Assembly (NCBI RefSeq): GCF_900112235.1
Contig: NZ_FOLH01000005.1
Location: forward strand, 1-64,000
Direction of reading: 5' to 3'
Length of the DNA stretch: 64,000 nucleotides
Origin: Marinospirillum celere
GTDB taxonomy: Bacteria; Pseudomonadota; Gammaproteobacteria; Pseudomonadales; Halomonadaceae
The position numbers and the translations under genes were made by a program. Positions within the stretch are counted from its first letter, which is position 1; the number at the start of each line of letters is the position of its first letter. Positions 48,610-58,541 of this stretch are shown one piece after another. Below the pieces are notes generated by a model that searched no databases, had not been told where the DNA came from, and worked only from the letters and a program-made list of their open reading frames with translations.

Positions 48610-51600
48610 ATGAACGCAGAAACCAAAAAGCCTGAAGGTCTTTACCGCCCAGAATTGGAACATGACAGCTGTGGTATCGGCTTTGTGGCCAATTTGAAAG
48701 GCAAGAAAAGCCATCAAATCGTCGAAGATGCTCTGTCCATGCTGACCTGCATGGAGCACCGGGGCGGTACCGGATTTGATGTTAAAAGTGGCGATGGTGC
48801 CGGTATTCTGATTCAGATTCCGGATACCCTGCTGCGTAAAGCCTGCCAAGCAAAAGGCATCACACTACCCGAAGCCGGTGGCTATGGTGTGGGCATGGTA
48901 TTTTTCCCTCAGGATAAGCAAGATCGGCAGACTTGTCGCAATCTGCTCGAATCCAATATCAAAAAGCTGGGCATGAAGCTTTTAGGATACCGTGAAGTTC
49001 CTACCGACAATGCCACCCTCGGCCAGGCTTCTATAGATAACGAACCTCACATTGAGCAGGTCTTTATTGCTCCTTCGGAAGGCTTGGACCAGCAAGCATT
49101 TGAGCGCCAGCTCTATGTACTGCGCAAACATACTTCCTTTGTTGTTGCGCGCAGCATTCCCAATGCCGAAGAAAACTTTTACATCGCCTCCATGTCCACC
49201 CGCACCCTGGTTTATAAAGGCCAGCTGACGACAGCTCAGGTGCGTGAGTACTACCTGGACTTGCAGAATGAGGACTGCACCACGGCCTTGGCGATGCACC
49301 ACAGCCGTTTTTCAACCAATACCTTCCCAGCCTGGCGTCTGGCCCAGCCCTTCCGCTATCTGGCACACAATGGCGAAATCAATACCGTCAAGGGCAACAT
49401 CAACTGGATGCGCGCACGTGATGAGCTGCTCTCCTGTGAGGTGTTCACGCCCGAAGAGCTGAAAATGCTCAAGCCCATCTGCAACCATGCCCAGTCAGAC
49501 TCTGCGAATATGGATATGGTGCTGGAGCTGCTGGTACTGGCCGGTCGCCCACTGGAAAAAGTCATGATGATGATGATTCCCGAAGCCTGGCAGAAGCAGG
49601 AGGATATGGAGCCGGTCAAACGTGCTTTTTATGAGTACTATGCCTGCATCATGGAACCCTGGGATGGTCCTGCCTCGGTAGCCTTTACCGATGGCAAGGT
49701 GATTGGTGCCACTCTGGACCGCAACGGTCTGCGTCCTTCACGCTACCTAGTCATGGACGATGACACCCTGGTCATGGGTTCAGAAACCGGCGCTCTGGTG
49801 GTCGATGAGTCCCGGGTCCTGATGAAAGGTCGCCTGCAACCGGGTCGTATTTTTATTGCCGACCTGGAAGAAGGTCGTATTATCAGTGATGATGAAGTCA
49901 AGGGTCAGGTTTGCACCAGCCAGCCCTATGGTGAGTGGCTGAAGAAGAACAAGATCATTCTGGAAGAGCTGCCCGAGTCTCCGATTGCTGAGCGCCCCCA
50001 CGGCCCGAAAAGCCTGCTGCGCCGCCAACAAGCCTTTGGTTACTCCCAAGAAGATTTGGATGTCATCTTCACCGACATGGTGGGTACTGCCAAGGAGCCT
50101 CTGGGTTCCATGGGTGCCGATAATCCTCTGGCGGTCTTGTCCGATCAGCCTCAGCATCTGGCCAACTACTTCAAACAGTTCTTTGCCCAGGTCACCAATC
50201 CGCCGATTGACCCGATTCGTGAAGAAATGGTCATGTCCTTGCAGACCTACGTCGGCAAGTCACTGAATCTCTTGGATGAAACCCCCGAGCACTGCCGGAT
50301 GGTGGAAATCAAGCAACCGGTTCTGACCAATGAGGAGTTACGTAAACTTCAGCATCTGGATCACAACCACTTTCAGTCCACGACCATTGATATCACCTTC
50401 CGTGCCACTGGAAAGAAGGGTGAGCTGAAAAAAGCGCTGGATCGTGTTTGCCGCCATGCTCGCGATGCAGTGGATGATGGTTATTCGATCCTCATTCTTA
50501 GTGATCGCAAGGTCAATACCGACCATGCTGGAATTCCCTCGCTGTTGGCCGTAGCAGCAGTTCACCACTTTTTGATTCGTGAAGGCCTGCGTTCTTCAAC
50601 CGGCATCGTGGTTGAGGCTGGCGATGTGCGTGAAACCCACCACTTTGCCACCCTACTGGGCTATGGTGCCGCTGCGGTCAATCCCTACCTAGCTTTTGAG
50701 TCTCTTTATGCCCTACAAAAAAGTGGCGCCATCAGCGAAGATTGGGACCAACAAGAGCTAGTCAAGCGCTACACCGAAGCGGTGAACAGCGGCCTACTAA
50801 AAATCTTCTCTAAGATGGGTATTTCCACGCTTCAGTCCTATCAGGGTGCGCAGATTTTTGAAGCCCTGGGTTTAAGCTCTGAAGTGATCGATACCTACTT
50901 TGCAGGCACCATTAGTCGCATTGAAGGTCTGGGTTTAGATGAAATTGCTGAAGAGCGCCTGATAACTCACCGTCAGGGTTATCCTGACCGGGCTCCTGGG
51001 GCGGATCTACTCCACCTGCGTACCGGTGGTGATTACTTCTGGCGCAAATCAGGTGAGCGGCATCTGTTCAACCCCAAGGTTATTCGCCTGCTGCAACATG
51101 CCAGCGCCACCAACAGCAAGGAACTCTTCACTGAGTACACCCAGGCAGTTGATGAGCAATCCAAGGCAGCCTATACCCTGCGCGGCCTGCTGGAAATGAA
51201 CACTGACCGCCAACCTGTACCTCTTGAGGAGGTAGAATCAGCGGAGAAGATCTTCAAGCGTTTTGCCACCGGTGCTATGTCCTTTGGCTCTATTTCCTGG
51301 GAAGCCCACACCTGTCTGGCAATCGCCATGAACCGCCTGGGCGGCAAGAGCAATTCAGGCGAAGGCGGTGAAGACCCCATTCGTTACCAGCCGCTGGAAA
51401 ACGGCGACTCCATGAAGTCGAAAATCAAACAGGTCGCCTCTGGTCGCTTCGGTGTCACCAGCCATTACCTGACCAATGCTGAAGAGCTACAAATCAAGAT
51501 GGCTCAGGGTGCCAAACCCGGTGAAGGTGGTCAGCTTCCCGGTCACAAGGTGGATGCCTGGATCGGTAAAACCCGGATGGCAACACCCGGTGTCGGCCTG

Positions 51601-53223
51601 ATTTCGCCCCCACCGCACCATGATATCTATTCCATTGAAGATCTGGCGCAGCTGATTTATGACCTGAAAAACGCCAATCGCGAAGCGCGGGTGAATGTGA
51701 AGCTGGTCTCTCTGGCTGGCGTGGGCACGGTTGCCACGGGTGTCACCAAAGGCTATGCCGACGTCGTACTGATTGCCGGTCACGATGGCGGCACTGGGGC
51801 GTCACCTCTGAGTTCCATTAAGCATGCCGGCCTGCCCTGGGAGCTGGGTCTAGCAGAAACCCACCAAACGCTGGTTCGTAACCGTCTGCGCAGCCGTGTC
51901 ACCCTGCAGGCCGATGGTCAGATGAAAACCCCTCGGGACCTGGCCGTTGCCACCCTGCTGGGTGCCGAGGAATGGGGCGTGGCCACGGCTGCGCTGGTGG
52001 CGCAAGGCTGCATCATGATGCGCAAGTGCCACACCAACACCTGCCCAGTAGGGATTGCCACTCAGGATCGTGAGCTGCGCGGCCGCTACAACGGCCAGGT
52101 GGAGCACGTGGTCAACTTCTTCAAGCTGATGGTGGAAGGCCTGCGCGAAATTATGGCCGAACTGGGCTTTCGCTCCATCAATGAAATGGTGGGTCAGGCT
52201 CAGTGCCTTAAAGTCCGTGATCTGGGTGATCACTGGAAACTCAAGAATCTGGATCTGTCTTCTCTGCTTTATAAGCAGGAGCCCCATCCTGGTGACAGCC
52301 TCTACAAAACAGTGGAGCAGAAGCACCTGATTGACGACATTATTGATCGCAAGCTGATCAAGGATGCTCAGGCGGCACTGGAAAGCCAGCAGCCAGTCAG
52401 TCTAGAGTACAGCATTGAAAATACGGATCGCAGTGTCGGCGCCATGCTCTCTAATGAGATTTCCAAGCGCTATCATGCCGAAGGCTTGCCCGAAGACACC
52501 GTTAAGGTGCACTTCAAAGGCTCAGCTGGCCAGAGCTTTGGCGTCTTTACCGCTTCGGGCGTGCGCTTTGATCTGGAAGGGGACGCCAATGACTATTTTG
52601 GCAAGGGCCTGTCCGGTGGCAAACTGGTGGTCTTCCCCAATGCCCAAGCTCCCTTTAAAGCCGAAGACAACATCCTGATCGGTAATGTCGCCCTCTTTGG
52701 CGCCACCCAGGGTGAAGCCTTTATTCATGGCCTGGCCGGTGAGCGCTTCTGTGTTCGTAACTCAGGTGCCACTGCCGTGGTCGAAGGCGTAGGCGACCAT
52801 GGCTGTGAATACATGACTGGCGGCTGTGCGGTCATTCTCGGTGAAACCGGGCGCAACTTTGCTGCCGGCATGTCCGGCGGTGTCGCCTATGTCCTGGATC
52901 GCTCAGGTCAGCTGGATGCCCGTTGCAACAAAGAAATGGTTCGTCTTAGCCCAGTGGAAACAACCGAAGAACAGGCGCGCCTCAAAGCACTGATCGAAAG
53001 GCACCTAGAGCACACCAACTCTGAAGTCGCCAAGGAACTGCTGGCCAACTGGGACAAGTCTCTTCAGGAGTTTGTCCGAGTGATGCCGGTCGATTACGAG
53101 CGGATGCAGGGTTATATGCAACAGGTGCGTGAAGAACAACAGCTCGATGATGACTACCAGGTGGCCCAAGAAGCCTTCGACCTGCATCTGAAAAAATTGG
53201 CCGAAAAGAAAGCGACTGCCTGA
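48610..53223 (+). CDS. gltB: Second glutamate synthase large subunit (Firmicutes/plant-like type)
   Basis: 1537 aa. Amidotransferase nucleophile Cys21 after a short propeptide ([22 protein letters not shown]), [54 protein letters not shown] domain ([41 protein letters not shown]), 3Fe-4S cysteines in [20 protein letters not shown], and C-terminal [15 protein letters not shown]. It is complete but clearly a different lineage from the gltB at 38441: the wording of almost every motif differs and it is nearer to Firmicutes, cyanobacterial or plant GOGAT. Its acidic, Lys-rich C-terminal tail (about 60 residues) is also absent from the first copy. Confidence 0.95.
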   Translation: MNAETKKPEGLYRPELEHDSCGIGFVANLKGKKSHQIVEDALSMLTCMEHRGGTGFDVKSGDGAGILIQIPDTLLRKACQAKGITLPEAGGYGVGMVFFPQDKQDRQTCRNLLESNIKKLGMKLLGYREVPTDNATLGQASIDNEPHIEQVFIAPSEGLDQQAFERQLYVLRKHTSFVVARSIPNAEENFYIASMSTRTLVYKGQLTTAQVREYYLDLQNEDCTTALAMHHSRFSTNTFPAWRLAQPFRYLAHNGEINTVKGNINWMRARDELLSCEVFTPEELKMLKPICNHAQSDSANMDMVLELLVLAGRPLEKVMMMMIPEAWQKQEDMEPVKRAFYEYYACIMEPWDGPASVAFTDGKVIGATLDRNGLRPSRYLVMDDDTLVMGSETGALVVDESRVLMKGRLQPGRIFIADLEEGRIISDDEVKGQVCTSQPYGEWLKKNKIILEELPESPIAERPHGPKSLLRRQQAFGYSQEDLDVIFTDMVGTAKEPLGSMGADNPLAVLSDQPQHLANYFKQFFAQVTNPPIDPIREEMVMSLQTYVGKSLNLLDETPEHCRMVEIKQPVLTNEELRKLQHLDHNHFQSTTIDITFRATGKKGELKKALDRVCRHARDAVDDGYSILILSDRKVNTDHAGIPSLLAVAAVHHFLIREGLRSSTGIVVEAGDVRETHHFATLLGYGAAAVNPYLAFESLYALQKSGAISEDWDQQELVKRYTEAVNSGLLKIFSKMGISTLQSYQGAQIFEALGLSSEVIDTYFAGTISRIEGLGLDEIAEERLITHRQGYPDRAPGADLLHLRTGGDYFWRKSGERHLFNPKVIRLLQHASATNSKELFTEYTQAVDEQSKAAYTLRGLLEMNTDRQPVPLEEVESAEKIFKRFATGAMSFGSISWEAHTCLAIAMNRLGGKSNSGEGGEDPIRYQPLENGDSMKSKIKQVASGRFGVTSHYLTNAEELQIKMAQGAKPGEGGQLPGHKVDAWIGKTRMATPGVGLISPPPHHDIYSIEDLAQLIYDLKNANREARVNVKLVSLAGVGTVATGVTKGYADVVLIAGHDGGTGASPLSSIKHAGLPWELGLAETHQTLVRNRLRSRVTLQADGQMKTPRDLAVATLLGAEEWGVATAALVAQGCIMMRKCHTNTCPVGIATQDRELRGRYNGQVEHVVNFFKLMVEGLREIMAELGFRSINEMVGQAQCLKVRDLGDHWKLKNLDLSSLLYKQEPHPGDSLYKTVEQKHLIDDIIDRKLIKDAQAALESQQPVSLEYSIENTDRSVGAMLSNEISKRYHAEGLPEDTVKVHFKGSAGQSFGVFTASGVRFDLEGDANDYFGKGLSGGKLVVFPNAQAPFKAEDNILIGNVALFGATQGEAFIHGLAGERFCVRNSGATAVVEGVGDHGCEYMTGGCAVILGETGRNFAAGMSGGVAYVLDRSGQLDARCNKEMVRLSPVETTEEQARLKALIERHLEHTNSEVAKELLANWDKSLQEFVRVMPVDYERMQGYMQQVREEQQLDDDYQVAQEAFDLHLKKLAEKKATA

Positions 53224-53233
53224 GGAGATAATC

Positions 53234-54718
53234 ATGGGAAAAGTAACTGGATTTATGGAGTTTGATCGCGCTCTGCCCGCTGACCGCATTCCGGTAGAGC
53301 GCTTAAATGACTGGCAAGAAATACACACCGAAATGCTGGAAGAGGATATCCGCACCCAGGGTGCCCGCTGCATGGACTGTGGTGTGCCCTTCTGCCATGC
53401 TGGCGACTCGGCCTCTGCCCCTCAAGTGGGTGGCTGCCCGGTCAACAATCTGATTCCTGAATGGAATGATCTGATTTACAAGGGTCGCTGGCGGGAAGCG
53501 CTGGATCGCCTGCACCAGACCAACAACTTCCCGGAGTTCACTGGCCGGGTGTGTCCTGCACCCTGTGAAGATTCCTGCGTGCTGGGCATCAATGCACCAC
53601 CCGTCACCATCAAGCACCACGAAAACTCAATCATCGAGAAAGGTTTTGCCGAAGGCTGGGTACAACCTAACCCACCGGCCGAGCGGACGGGCAAGAAGGT
53701 CGCTGTGATTGGTTCCGGGCCTGCTGGCCTGGCCGCTGCCGCCCAGCTGAACTCAGCGGGTCATAGTGTCACTGTTTATGAGCGGGATGATCGTCTGGGT
53801 GGTCTTTTGATGTACGGCATTCCCAACATGAAGCTGGAAAAGCCTATTGTTGAACGCCGCCTGCAGCTGATGCGTGAAGAAGGCATCGAGTTTGTCACCA
53901 ACACCGAAGTGGGCAAGGACATCAGCGCCGAAGAGCTACAAAAGCAATTCGATTCTGTTCTTTTGGCTACTGGCTCTACCGTACCTCGCGATTTACCCAT
54001 TGAGGGCCGCGAGCTTAAGGGCGTCCACTTTGCTATGGACTACCTGGGCTCCAACACCAAAAGCCTGCTGGATTCCGAGCATCAAGACGGCAACTACATT
54101 TCCGCCAAGGGCAAAAAAGTTGTCGTCATCGGTGGCGGTGATACCGGGACCGACTGTGTTGGCACAGCCCTACGCCAGGGTTGTGAAAGCGTGATTCAGC
54201 TGGAAATCATGCCCAAGCCACCCCTGGAGCGTGCCGCCGACAATCCCTGGCCGGAATTCAAGCGCACCCTGAAGGTGGATTATGGTCAGGCTGAAGCCAT
54301 AGCTGTTCAAGGTGAAGACCCTCGCCAGTATTTGCAGCTGACGCAAAAGCTGACAGGCGAAAACGGCCAGGTGAAAAAGCTCCATCTGACCGGGATTGAA
54401 TGGAAAAAAGATGATCAGGGCCGCATGGGACCTCAGCCAGTCGCAGGCAGCGAGCGGGAAATTGAAGCCGATCTGGTGCTGCTGGCCATGGGCTTTTTAG
54501 GGCCTGAAGGGGGACTACTGGAGCAGTTCGGTGCTGACAAGGATGCTCGTTCCAATGCCAAGGCTGACTATGGCAACTATCGCACTTCAGTGGATGGTCT
54601 CTATGCTGCCGGTGACTGTCGTCGTGGTCAGAGCCTGATTGTCTGGGCCATCAACGAAGGACGAGAAGCAGCACGGGAAATTGATCGGGATCTAATGGGC
54701 AGCACCCAGCTACCTTAA
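53234..54718 (+). CDS. gltD: Second glutamate synthase small subunit
   Basis: 494 aa. 4Fe-4S cysteines in [30 protein letters not shown] and [20 protein letters not shown] motif [22 protein letters not shown] motif [21 protein letters not shown] and C-terminal [24 protein letters not shown]. It belongs to the Firmicutes/plant-type small subunits, matching the gltB just upstream (10-bp gap, GAGGAGATA ribosome site). Terminator at 54729. Confidence 0.95.
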   Translation: MGKVTGFMEFDRALPADRIPVERLNDWQEIHTEMLEEDIRTQGARCMDCGVPFCHAGDSASAPQVGGCPVNNLIPEWNDLIYKGRWREALDRLHQTNNFPEFTGRVCPAPCEDSCVLGINAPPVTIKHHENSIIEKGFAEGWVQPNPPAERTGKKVAVIGSGPAGLAAAAQLNSAGHSVTVYERDDRLGGLLMYGIPNMKLEKPIVERRLQLMREEGIEFVTNTEVGKDISAEELQKQFDSVLLATGSTVPRDLPIEGRELKGVHFAMDYLGSNTKSLLDSEHQDGNYISAKGKKVVVIGGGDTGTDCVGTALRQGCESVIQLEIMPKPPLERAADNPWPEFKRTLKVDYGQAEAIAVQGEDPRQYLQLTQKLTGENGQVKKLHLTGIEWKKDDQGRMGPQPVAGSEREIEADLVLLAMGFLGPEGGLLEQFGADKDARSNAKADYGNYRTSVDGLYAAGDCRRGQSLIVWAINEGREAAREIDRDLMGSTQLP

Positions 54719-54728
54719 TCCCATCCAG

Positions 54729-54766
54729 AAAAAGCGGCCAACTCAATAAAGAGAAGGCCGCTTTTT
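54729..54766 (+). terminator. Rho-independent terminator of the second gltBD operon
   Basis: AAAAAGCGGCC and GGCCGCTTTTT flank a 16-nt loop, 11 bp after the gltD stop. Confidence 0.9.
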
Positions 54767-54825
54767 CACCTTGCCAGGATTGAGCAAGGGTGTATGCTGG
54801 TGCAAAATCATTAAAGGAGAACAAC

Positions 54826-55110
54826 ATGTCTTATCCCCGCCTTGTTGGCGTTACGCCAGACGGCCAGAAGGTCGAGTTACCCGCCCTGACAGAAATCCAG
54901 ATCAACTGGGAAGAAGGGCTGCCAGCAGCCTTGCTGATCAACCCTGAGCACCTGAAAGGCAACAGCCTGTCACTGGAAGTCGGTAGCCTCGAAGACGAAA
55001 CCGATCACATCGAGGAATATGGTGTTTTGGTACTGAAGCCGGGTGCCTGCAATCTCGTTGATATTGAAATTGAAAATCACCGGATGGATGACGCAGACGA
55101 GGAAGCCTAA
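54826..55110 (+). CDS. Small hypothetical protein
   Basis: 94 aa, acidic, no membrane segment or signal peptide. Begins MSYPRLVGVTPDGQKVELPALTEIQINWEEGLPAALL and ends in an Asp/Glu-rich tail. No family recognised. AAAGGAGA at 54812 supports the ATG at 54826 over an ATG 36 bp upstream. The stop lies in a small hairpin (AGCCTAA/TTAGGCT, 55104-55126) lacking a T-run. Convergent with the next gene. Confidence 0.7.
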   Translation: MSYPRLVGVTPDGQKVELPALTEIQINWEEGLPAALLINPEHLKGNSLSLEVGSLEDETDHIEEYGVLVLKPGACNLVDIEIENHRMDDADEEA

Positions 55111-55147
55111 AAAGAGTTATTAGGCTACTTGGAGACTTCCGACTGCA

Positions 55148-55519
55148 TTAGTCGAGGTCTTCAACCTCTTCAATGACCTGGGCGAGTAGCGGAGCCTGAT
55201 CGTCCAGATCAAAAACCATGAACGCAGGTTCAATACGGATGAAGTCATCAAAGAGCGCCCGGTCGATGTCTTCCGGCCAAAGGCTGTCATCTTCTTCCCA
55301 GGAAAAAAGTTCATTTTCCAAAATATCCAGGTAGCGCTCAGCAATCAGCTTCTCCAGATCTTCCTCTTCTTCCAACTCAGGAATCAGATAACTGGTCGAC
55401 TCTTGATTGACCTCTTCCAGGGTCACCTCATCTTCTCCAGCGTCACTGATGCTATTGATCCAGTCGACAAAAGGCTGCCTGAGTTTGACACTGATAGCCG
55501 AGCGGTTAAGCATCTTCAT
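55148..55519 (-). CDS. Small acidic hypothetical protein
   Basis: 123 aa, strongly acidic (many EEE/EDD clusters), with a basic N-terminal stretch MKMLNRSAISVKLRQPFVDWINSI. Sequence such as SYLIPELEEEEDLEKLIAERYLDILENEL followed by WPEDIDRALFDDFI is reminiscent of conserved uncharacterised gammaproteobacterial proteins, but I cannot name a function. GGAGAAACATC precedes the ATG. It is followed on the left by the convergent 94-aa gene. Confidence 0.7.
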   Translation of the reverse strand: MKMLNRSAISVKLRQPFVDWINSISDAGEDEVTLEEVNQESTSYLIPELEEEEDLEKLIAERYLDILENELFSWEEDDSLWPEDIDRALFDDFIRIEPAFMVFDLDDQAPLLAQVIEEVEDLD

Positions 55520-55606
55520 GATGTTTCTCCAGAACAGGAAAGACTACAAGATTGTAGGCTTGCATTATGCGCACTTGCGCACTGGAAGCCAAGGGAGATC
55601 AACGAA

Positions 55607-55640
55607 TAAATAGCCAGGCTGAAGCTTCAACCTGGCTATT
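55607..55640 (-). terminator. Terminator-like hairpin after dapD
   Basis: Read on the minus strand, AATAGCCAGG and CCTGGCTATT flank a 12-nt loop, followed by TATT; 6 bp after the dapD stop. Confidence 0.7.
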
Positions 55641-55645
55641 CAGAG

Positions 55646-56683
55646 TTAGTTGTTGGCGTGTAGGGCTTCATTCAACTCGACAGCTGAACGATTGGCCAAA
55701 CACTCAACACGACCGGAGATTGAATTGCGGCGGAAAAGCAGGTCGTCCTGGTTGGCCAGAGCACGTCCAGCAACCACACTGACTTCAGCACCCTTGTCAT
55801 CCAGCAGAGTAATCTTGGTGCCCGCAGTGATGTAGAGGCCTGCCTCTACCGTACAACGGTTACCCAAAGGAATACCGATACCGGCATTGGCACCGATCAA
55901 GCACTTTTCACCCACTGAAATGATGATATTACCACCACCTGACAGAGTACCCATGGTCGAACAGCCACCGCCCAAGTCAGAACCAGCACCGACAAAGACA
56001 CCCGCACTAATGCGGCCTTCGATCATGTTGGGGCCTTCCGTACCGGCATTAAAGTTAACAAAACCTTCATGCATAACAGTAGTGCCCTCACCCAGATAAG
56101 CACCCAGGCGTACACGTGAAGTATCAGCAATTCGCACCCCTTGAGGGACCACGTAATCACACATGCGTGGGAATTTATCGACACTTTCCACGGTCAGTAT
56201 CTTGCCTTCCATACGCGCCTGCAGCTGGCGCTGGGTTAGCTCTTCCAGATCAATGGCACCGTCACTGGTCCAGGCAACATTTTTCAACAGACCAAAAGCA
56301 CCAGTCAAATTGACATCGTGCGGCTTAACCAAACGGTGTGACAGCAGGTGAAGCTTAAGATACACCTCGGGCAGGCTGGCAGGATCTTTATCCTCTTCCA
56401 GCAGAGTCACCACGATAGGGCGATGACTGCGTTTGAGCTGTTGGGCAATGACAGCCAAGTCCAAACGATGGGCTGCATCCAAAGCTTCAGACAGCTGGTC
56501 CAGTCGATCAGCAGGAACAGACAGAGGCTGGTTGCCGCCTTCATAACCCGTTGCTTCAACTAGCGCCTGAACCACCTCTGGATCTGGATTAACCAGTGGC
56601 TGTGGATAGTAAACTTCCAACCACTCACCCTGGGTATTTTGGGTGCCAACGCCTATACCACAGGCAAAAAGTTTATTGCTCAT
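55646..56683 (-). CDS. dapD: Tetrahydrodipicolinate N-succinyltransferase
   Basis: 345 aa, the long Pseudomonas-type DapD. The C-terminal half is a left-handed beta-helix of hexapeptide repeats (VRIADTSRVRLGAYLGEGTTVMHEGFVNFNAGTEGPNMIEGRISAGVFVGAGSDLGGG). It transfers succinyl from succinyl-CoA in the succinylase branch of lysine/DAP synthesis. The DapC aminotransferase for the next step lies just upstream at 57321. Confidence 0.95.
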   Translation of the reverse strand: MSNKLFACGIGVGTQNTQGEWLEVYYPQPLVNPDPEVVQALVEATGYEGGNQPLSVPADRLDQLSEALDAAHRLDLAVIAQQLKRSHRPIVVTLLEEDKDPASLPEVYLKLHLLSHRLVKPHDVNLTGAFGLLKNVAWTSDGAIDLEELTQRQLQARMEGKILTVESVDKFPRMCDYVVPQGVRIADTSRVRLGAYLGEGTTVMHEGFVNFNAGTEGPNMIEGRISAGVFVGAGSDLGGGCSTMGTLSGGGNIIISVGEKCLIGANAGIGIPLGNRCTVEAGLYITAGTKITLLDDKGAEVSVVAGRALANQDDLLFRRNSISGRVECLANRSAVELNEALHANN

Positions 56684-56723
56684 CTAGCCTTCCTCATTAA
56701 AGTATTGGAAATGAAATCAGTGA

Positions 56724-57074
56724 TCAGAGTCCAAGTAGCTGTTGTTGCCACTCATCTGTATCAAAGCCGACCAGAAGCTGATTACCGGTCTCTAAAACCG
56801 GGCGCTTGATCAGACTGGGATTATCCTGCATCAATTGCAGGGCCAGGTCCTGGTTAATGGCTTCACGCTGTTCTTCTGGCAGCTTGCGCCAAGTGGTCCC
56901 CCTGCGATTGACCAGCGGTTCCCAGCCCAAGCGGCTAACCCAACCTTGTAAAGTTGCCTGGTCAATTCCTGCTTTTTTATAGTCATGAAAGGTGTACTCC
57001 AGCTGATTAGCATCCAACCAGGTACGGGCTTTTTTCATGGTGTTGCAATTAGGTATTCCGTAAAGAGTCAGCAT
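56724..57074 (-). CDS. ArsC/Spx-like reductase family protein (YffB type)
   Basis: 116 aa thioredoxin-fold protein: MLTLYGIPNCNTMKKARTWLDAN, FHDYKKAGID, VSRLGWEPLVNRRGTTWRKL, and DNPSLIKRPVLETGNQLLVGFD. It belongs to the ArsC-like family whose YffB member sits next to dap genes in gammaproteobacteria. Only one Cys is in the active-site loop, so arsenate reduction is doubtful; glutathione-dependent function is proposed for YffB. The start at 57074 matches the family; the longer frame to 57194 adds an unrelated 40 residues. Confidence 0.88.
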   Translation of the reverse strand: MLTLYGIPNCNTMKKARTWLDANQLEYTFHDYKKAGIDQATLQGWVSRLGWEPLVNRRGTTWRKLPEEQREAINQDLALQLMQDNPSLIKRPVLETGNQLLVGFDTDEWQQQLLGL

Positions 57075-57233
57075 TTTAACCTTTTTTCCTACTAAAAACT
57101 TGGCTAGATTGGTGCGGGCTAAGCATTTGTCAGGACGCATGAATACATCCCTGTAAGCTCTGACTACAACATCCTGTTGTAAACAGCCTGACAAAAGTTA
57201 CCCCACACCGCCTGCACGGATATCGATAAACCC

Positions 57234-57317
57234 TGTGGGAGCTCATTCCATGAGCGATTTTTTACATCTTATCGTCCACAGAGTGAACTCCTGGAGGAGC
57301 TTGCTCGCAAGCGATGG
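57234..57317. repeat. Two REP-like palindromes
   Basis: Unit 1 (57234-57258) reads TGTGGGAGCTCATTCC then ATGAGCGAT with GCTCA/TGAGC arms; unit 2 (57291-57317) reads CTGGAGGAGCTTGCTCGCAA then GCGATGG with GCTTGC/GCAAGC arms. Both carry a GGAGC head and GCGAT tail in the style of Pseudomonas REP elements, in the same orientation, in the dapC-arsC-like gap. Confidence 0.5.
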
Positions 57318-57320
57318 CTT

Positions 57321-58520
57321 TTAACAGCCTGCCTCGATAAATCGCCTTAACCTTTTGGCCCCTTCAATGCATTCCTCCAGCTCTGCCACCAGCGCAATGC
57401 GAATGCGATTTTCAGCCGGATTCACGCCATCCACTTCCCGCGACAGATAACGCCCAGCCAGAACGGCCAGGTTTTCCTTTTCCAGCAATCGCCGGGTGAA
57501 GGTTTCATCATCAATCGGGGTTTTAGGCCAGAGGTAAAAACCAGCATCCGGGCGCTGAACTTCCATGACCGGCTCAAGAATTTCCAGCACGGCATCAAAC
57601 TTCGCCCGGTAGAGGTCACGATTGGCTTGAACGTGTTCCTCATCCTTCCAGGCAACAATGGAAGCGGTTTGGTGATGGGGCGGCATGGCACAGCCGTGAT
57701 AGGTCCGGTAGCGCAGAAAGCTTTTCAAAAGCTCGGCATCACCGGCCACAAACCCGGAACGTAGCCCCGGCAAGTTGGAACGTTTGGACAGGGAGTGAAA
57801 CACTAGGCAGCGCTTGTAATCCTGACGTCCACTTTCGGCACAAACCTGCAAAAGCCCATGGGGTGGCTGGCTTTCATCAAAATAGATTTCTGAATAGCAC
57901 TCATCAGCACAGATAATAAAATCATATTTATCTGCCAGTTCTAAGAGAAGCTTTTGCTGGGCAACGGGCAGCAAAGCCCCCGTGGGATTACCTGGTGAGC
58001 AGATAAATACTAATTGTGTTTCTTGCCACACCGCTTCAGGTACTTGGGCAAAGTCTGGCTGAAAGCCATTTTCAGCTGTGCAGTTTAAGTAATGGGGCTG
58101 ACCACCGGCAAGCAGGGCCGCACCCTCATAAATCTGATAAAAAGGGTTGGGCATCACCACCTTGGCGGGGCGGGTCGCATCAACCAGGGTCTGCACGATG
58201 GCAAAAAGGGCTTCACGGGTGCCATTAACCGGCAAGACCTGGGTTTCAGGGTCCAGCGGCTGGGAGCCCAGCTGAAAGCGCCTGAGGCACCAGTCTGCAA
58301 TGGCTTGGCGTAGAGTCAGATCACCCTTGGTTGCCGGGTATTTACTGACACCTTCCAGCGAATGTCTTAGCGCAGTCAGCACCAGCTCAGGAGCCGGGTG
58401 TTGGGGTTCACCAATGGTAAAAGCAATGCGTTTCAAATCAGCCGGTGGCTGAATTCCCGCCGTAAGCTGAGCCAGTTTTTCAAATGGATAGGGGTGTAAT
58501 TTATCCAGATCGGGATTCAC
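57321..58520 (-). CDS. dapC: Succinyldiaminopimelate transaminase
   Basis: 399 aa class I PLP aminotransferase: FTIGEPQHPAPELVLTAL, KGDLTLRQAIADW, VNGTREALFAI, MPNPFYQIYEGAA, CSPGNPTGAL, CADECYSEIYF, and the PLP lysine in FHSLSKRSNLPGLRSGF. The GTG at 58520 is chosen because GGAG lies 7 nt upstream and gives the family start NPDLDKLHPYPFEKL; an in-frame TTG at 58535 is the alternative. Neighbour of dapD and glnD, as in Pseudomonas. Confidence 0.94.
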   Translation of the reverse strand: MNPDLDKLHPYPFEKLAQLTAGIQPPADLKRIAFTIGEPQHPAPELVLTALRHSLEGVSKYPATKGDLTLRQAIADWCLRRFQLGSQPLDPETQVLPVNGTREALFAIVQTLVDATRPAKVVMPNPFYQIYEGAALLAGGQPHYLNCTAENGFQPDFAQVPEAVWQETQLVFICSPGNPTGALLPVAQQKLLLELADKYDFIICADECYSEIYFDESQPPHGLLQVCAESGRQDYKRCLVFHSLSKRSNLPGLRSGFVAGDAELLKSFLRYRTYHGCAMPPHHQTASIVAWKDEEHVQANRDLYRAKFDAVLEILEPVMEVQRPDAGFYLWPKTPIDDETFTRRLLEKENLAVLAGRYLSREVDGVNPAENRIRIALVAELEECIEGAKRLRRFIEAGC

Positions 58521-58541
58521 AGAAGATCTCCGCAAAAGGGT

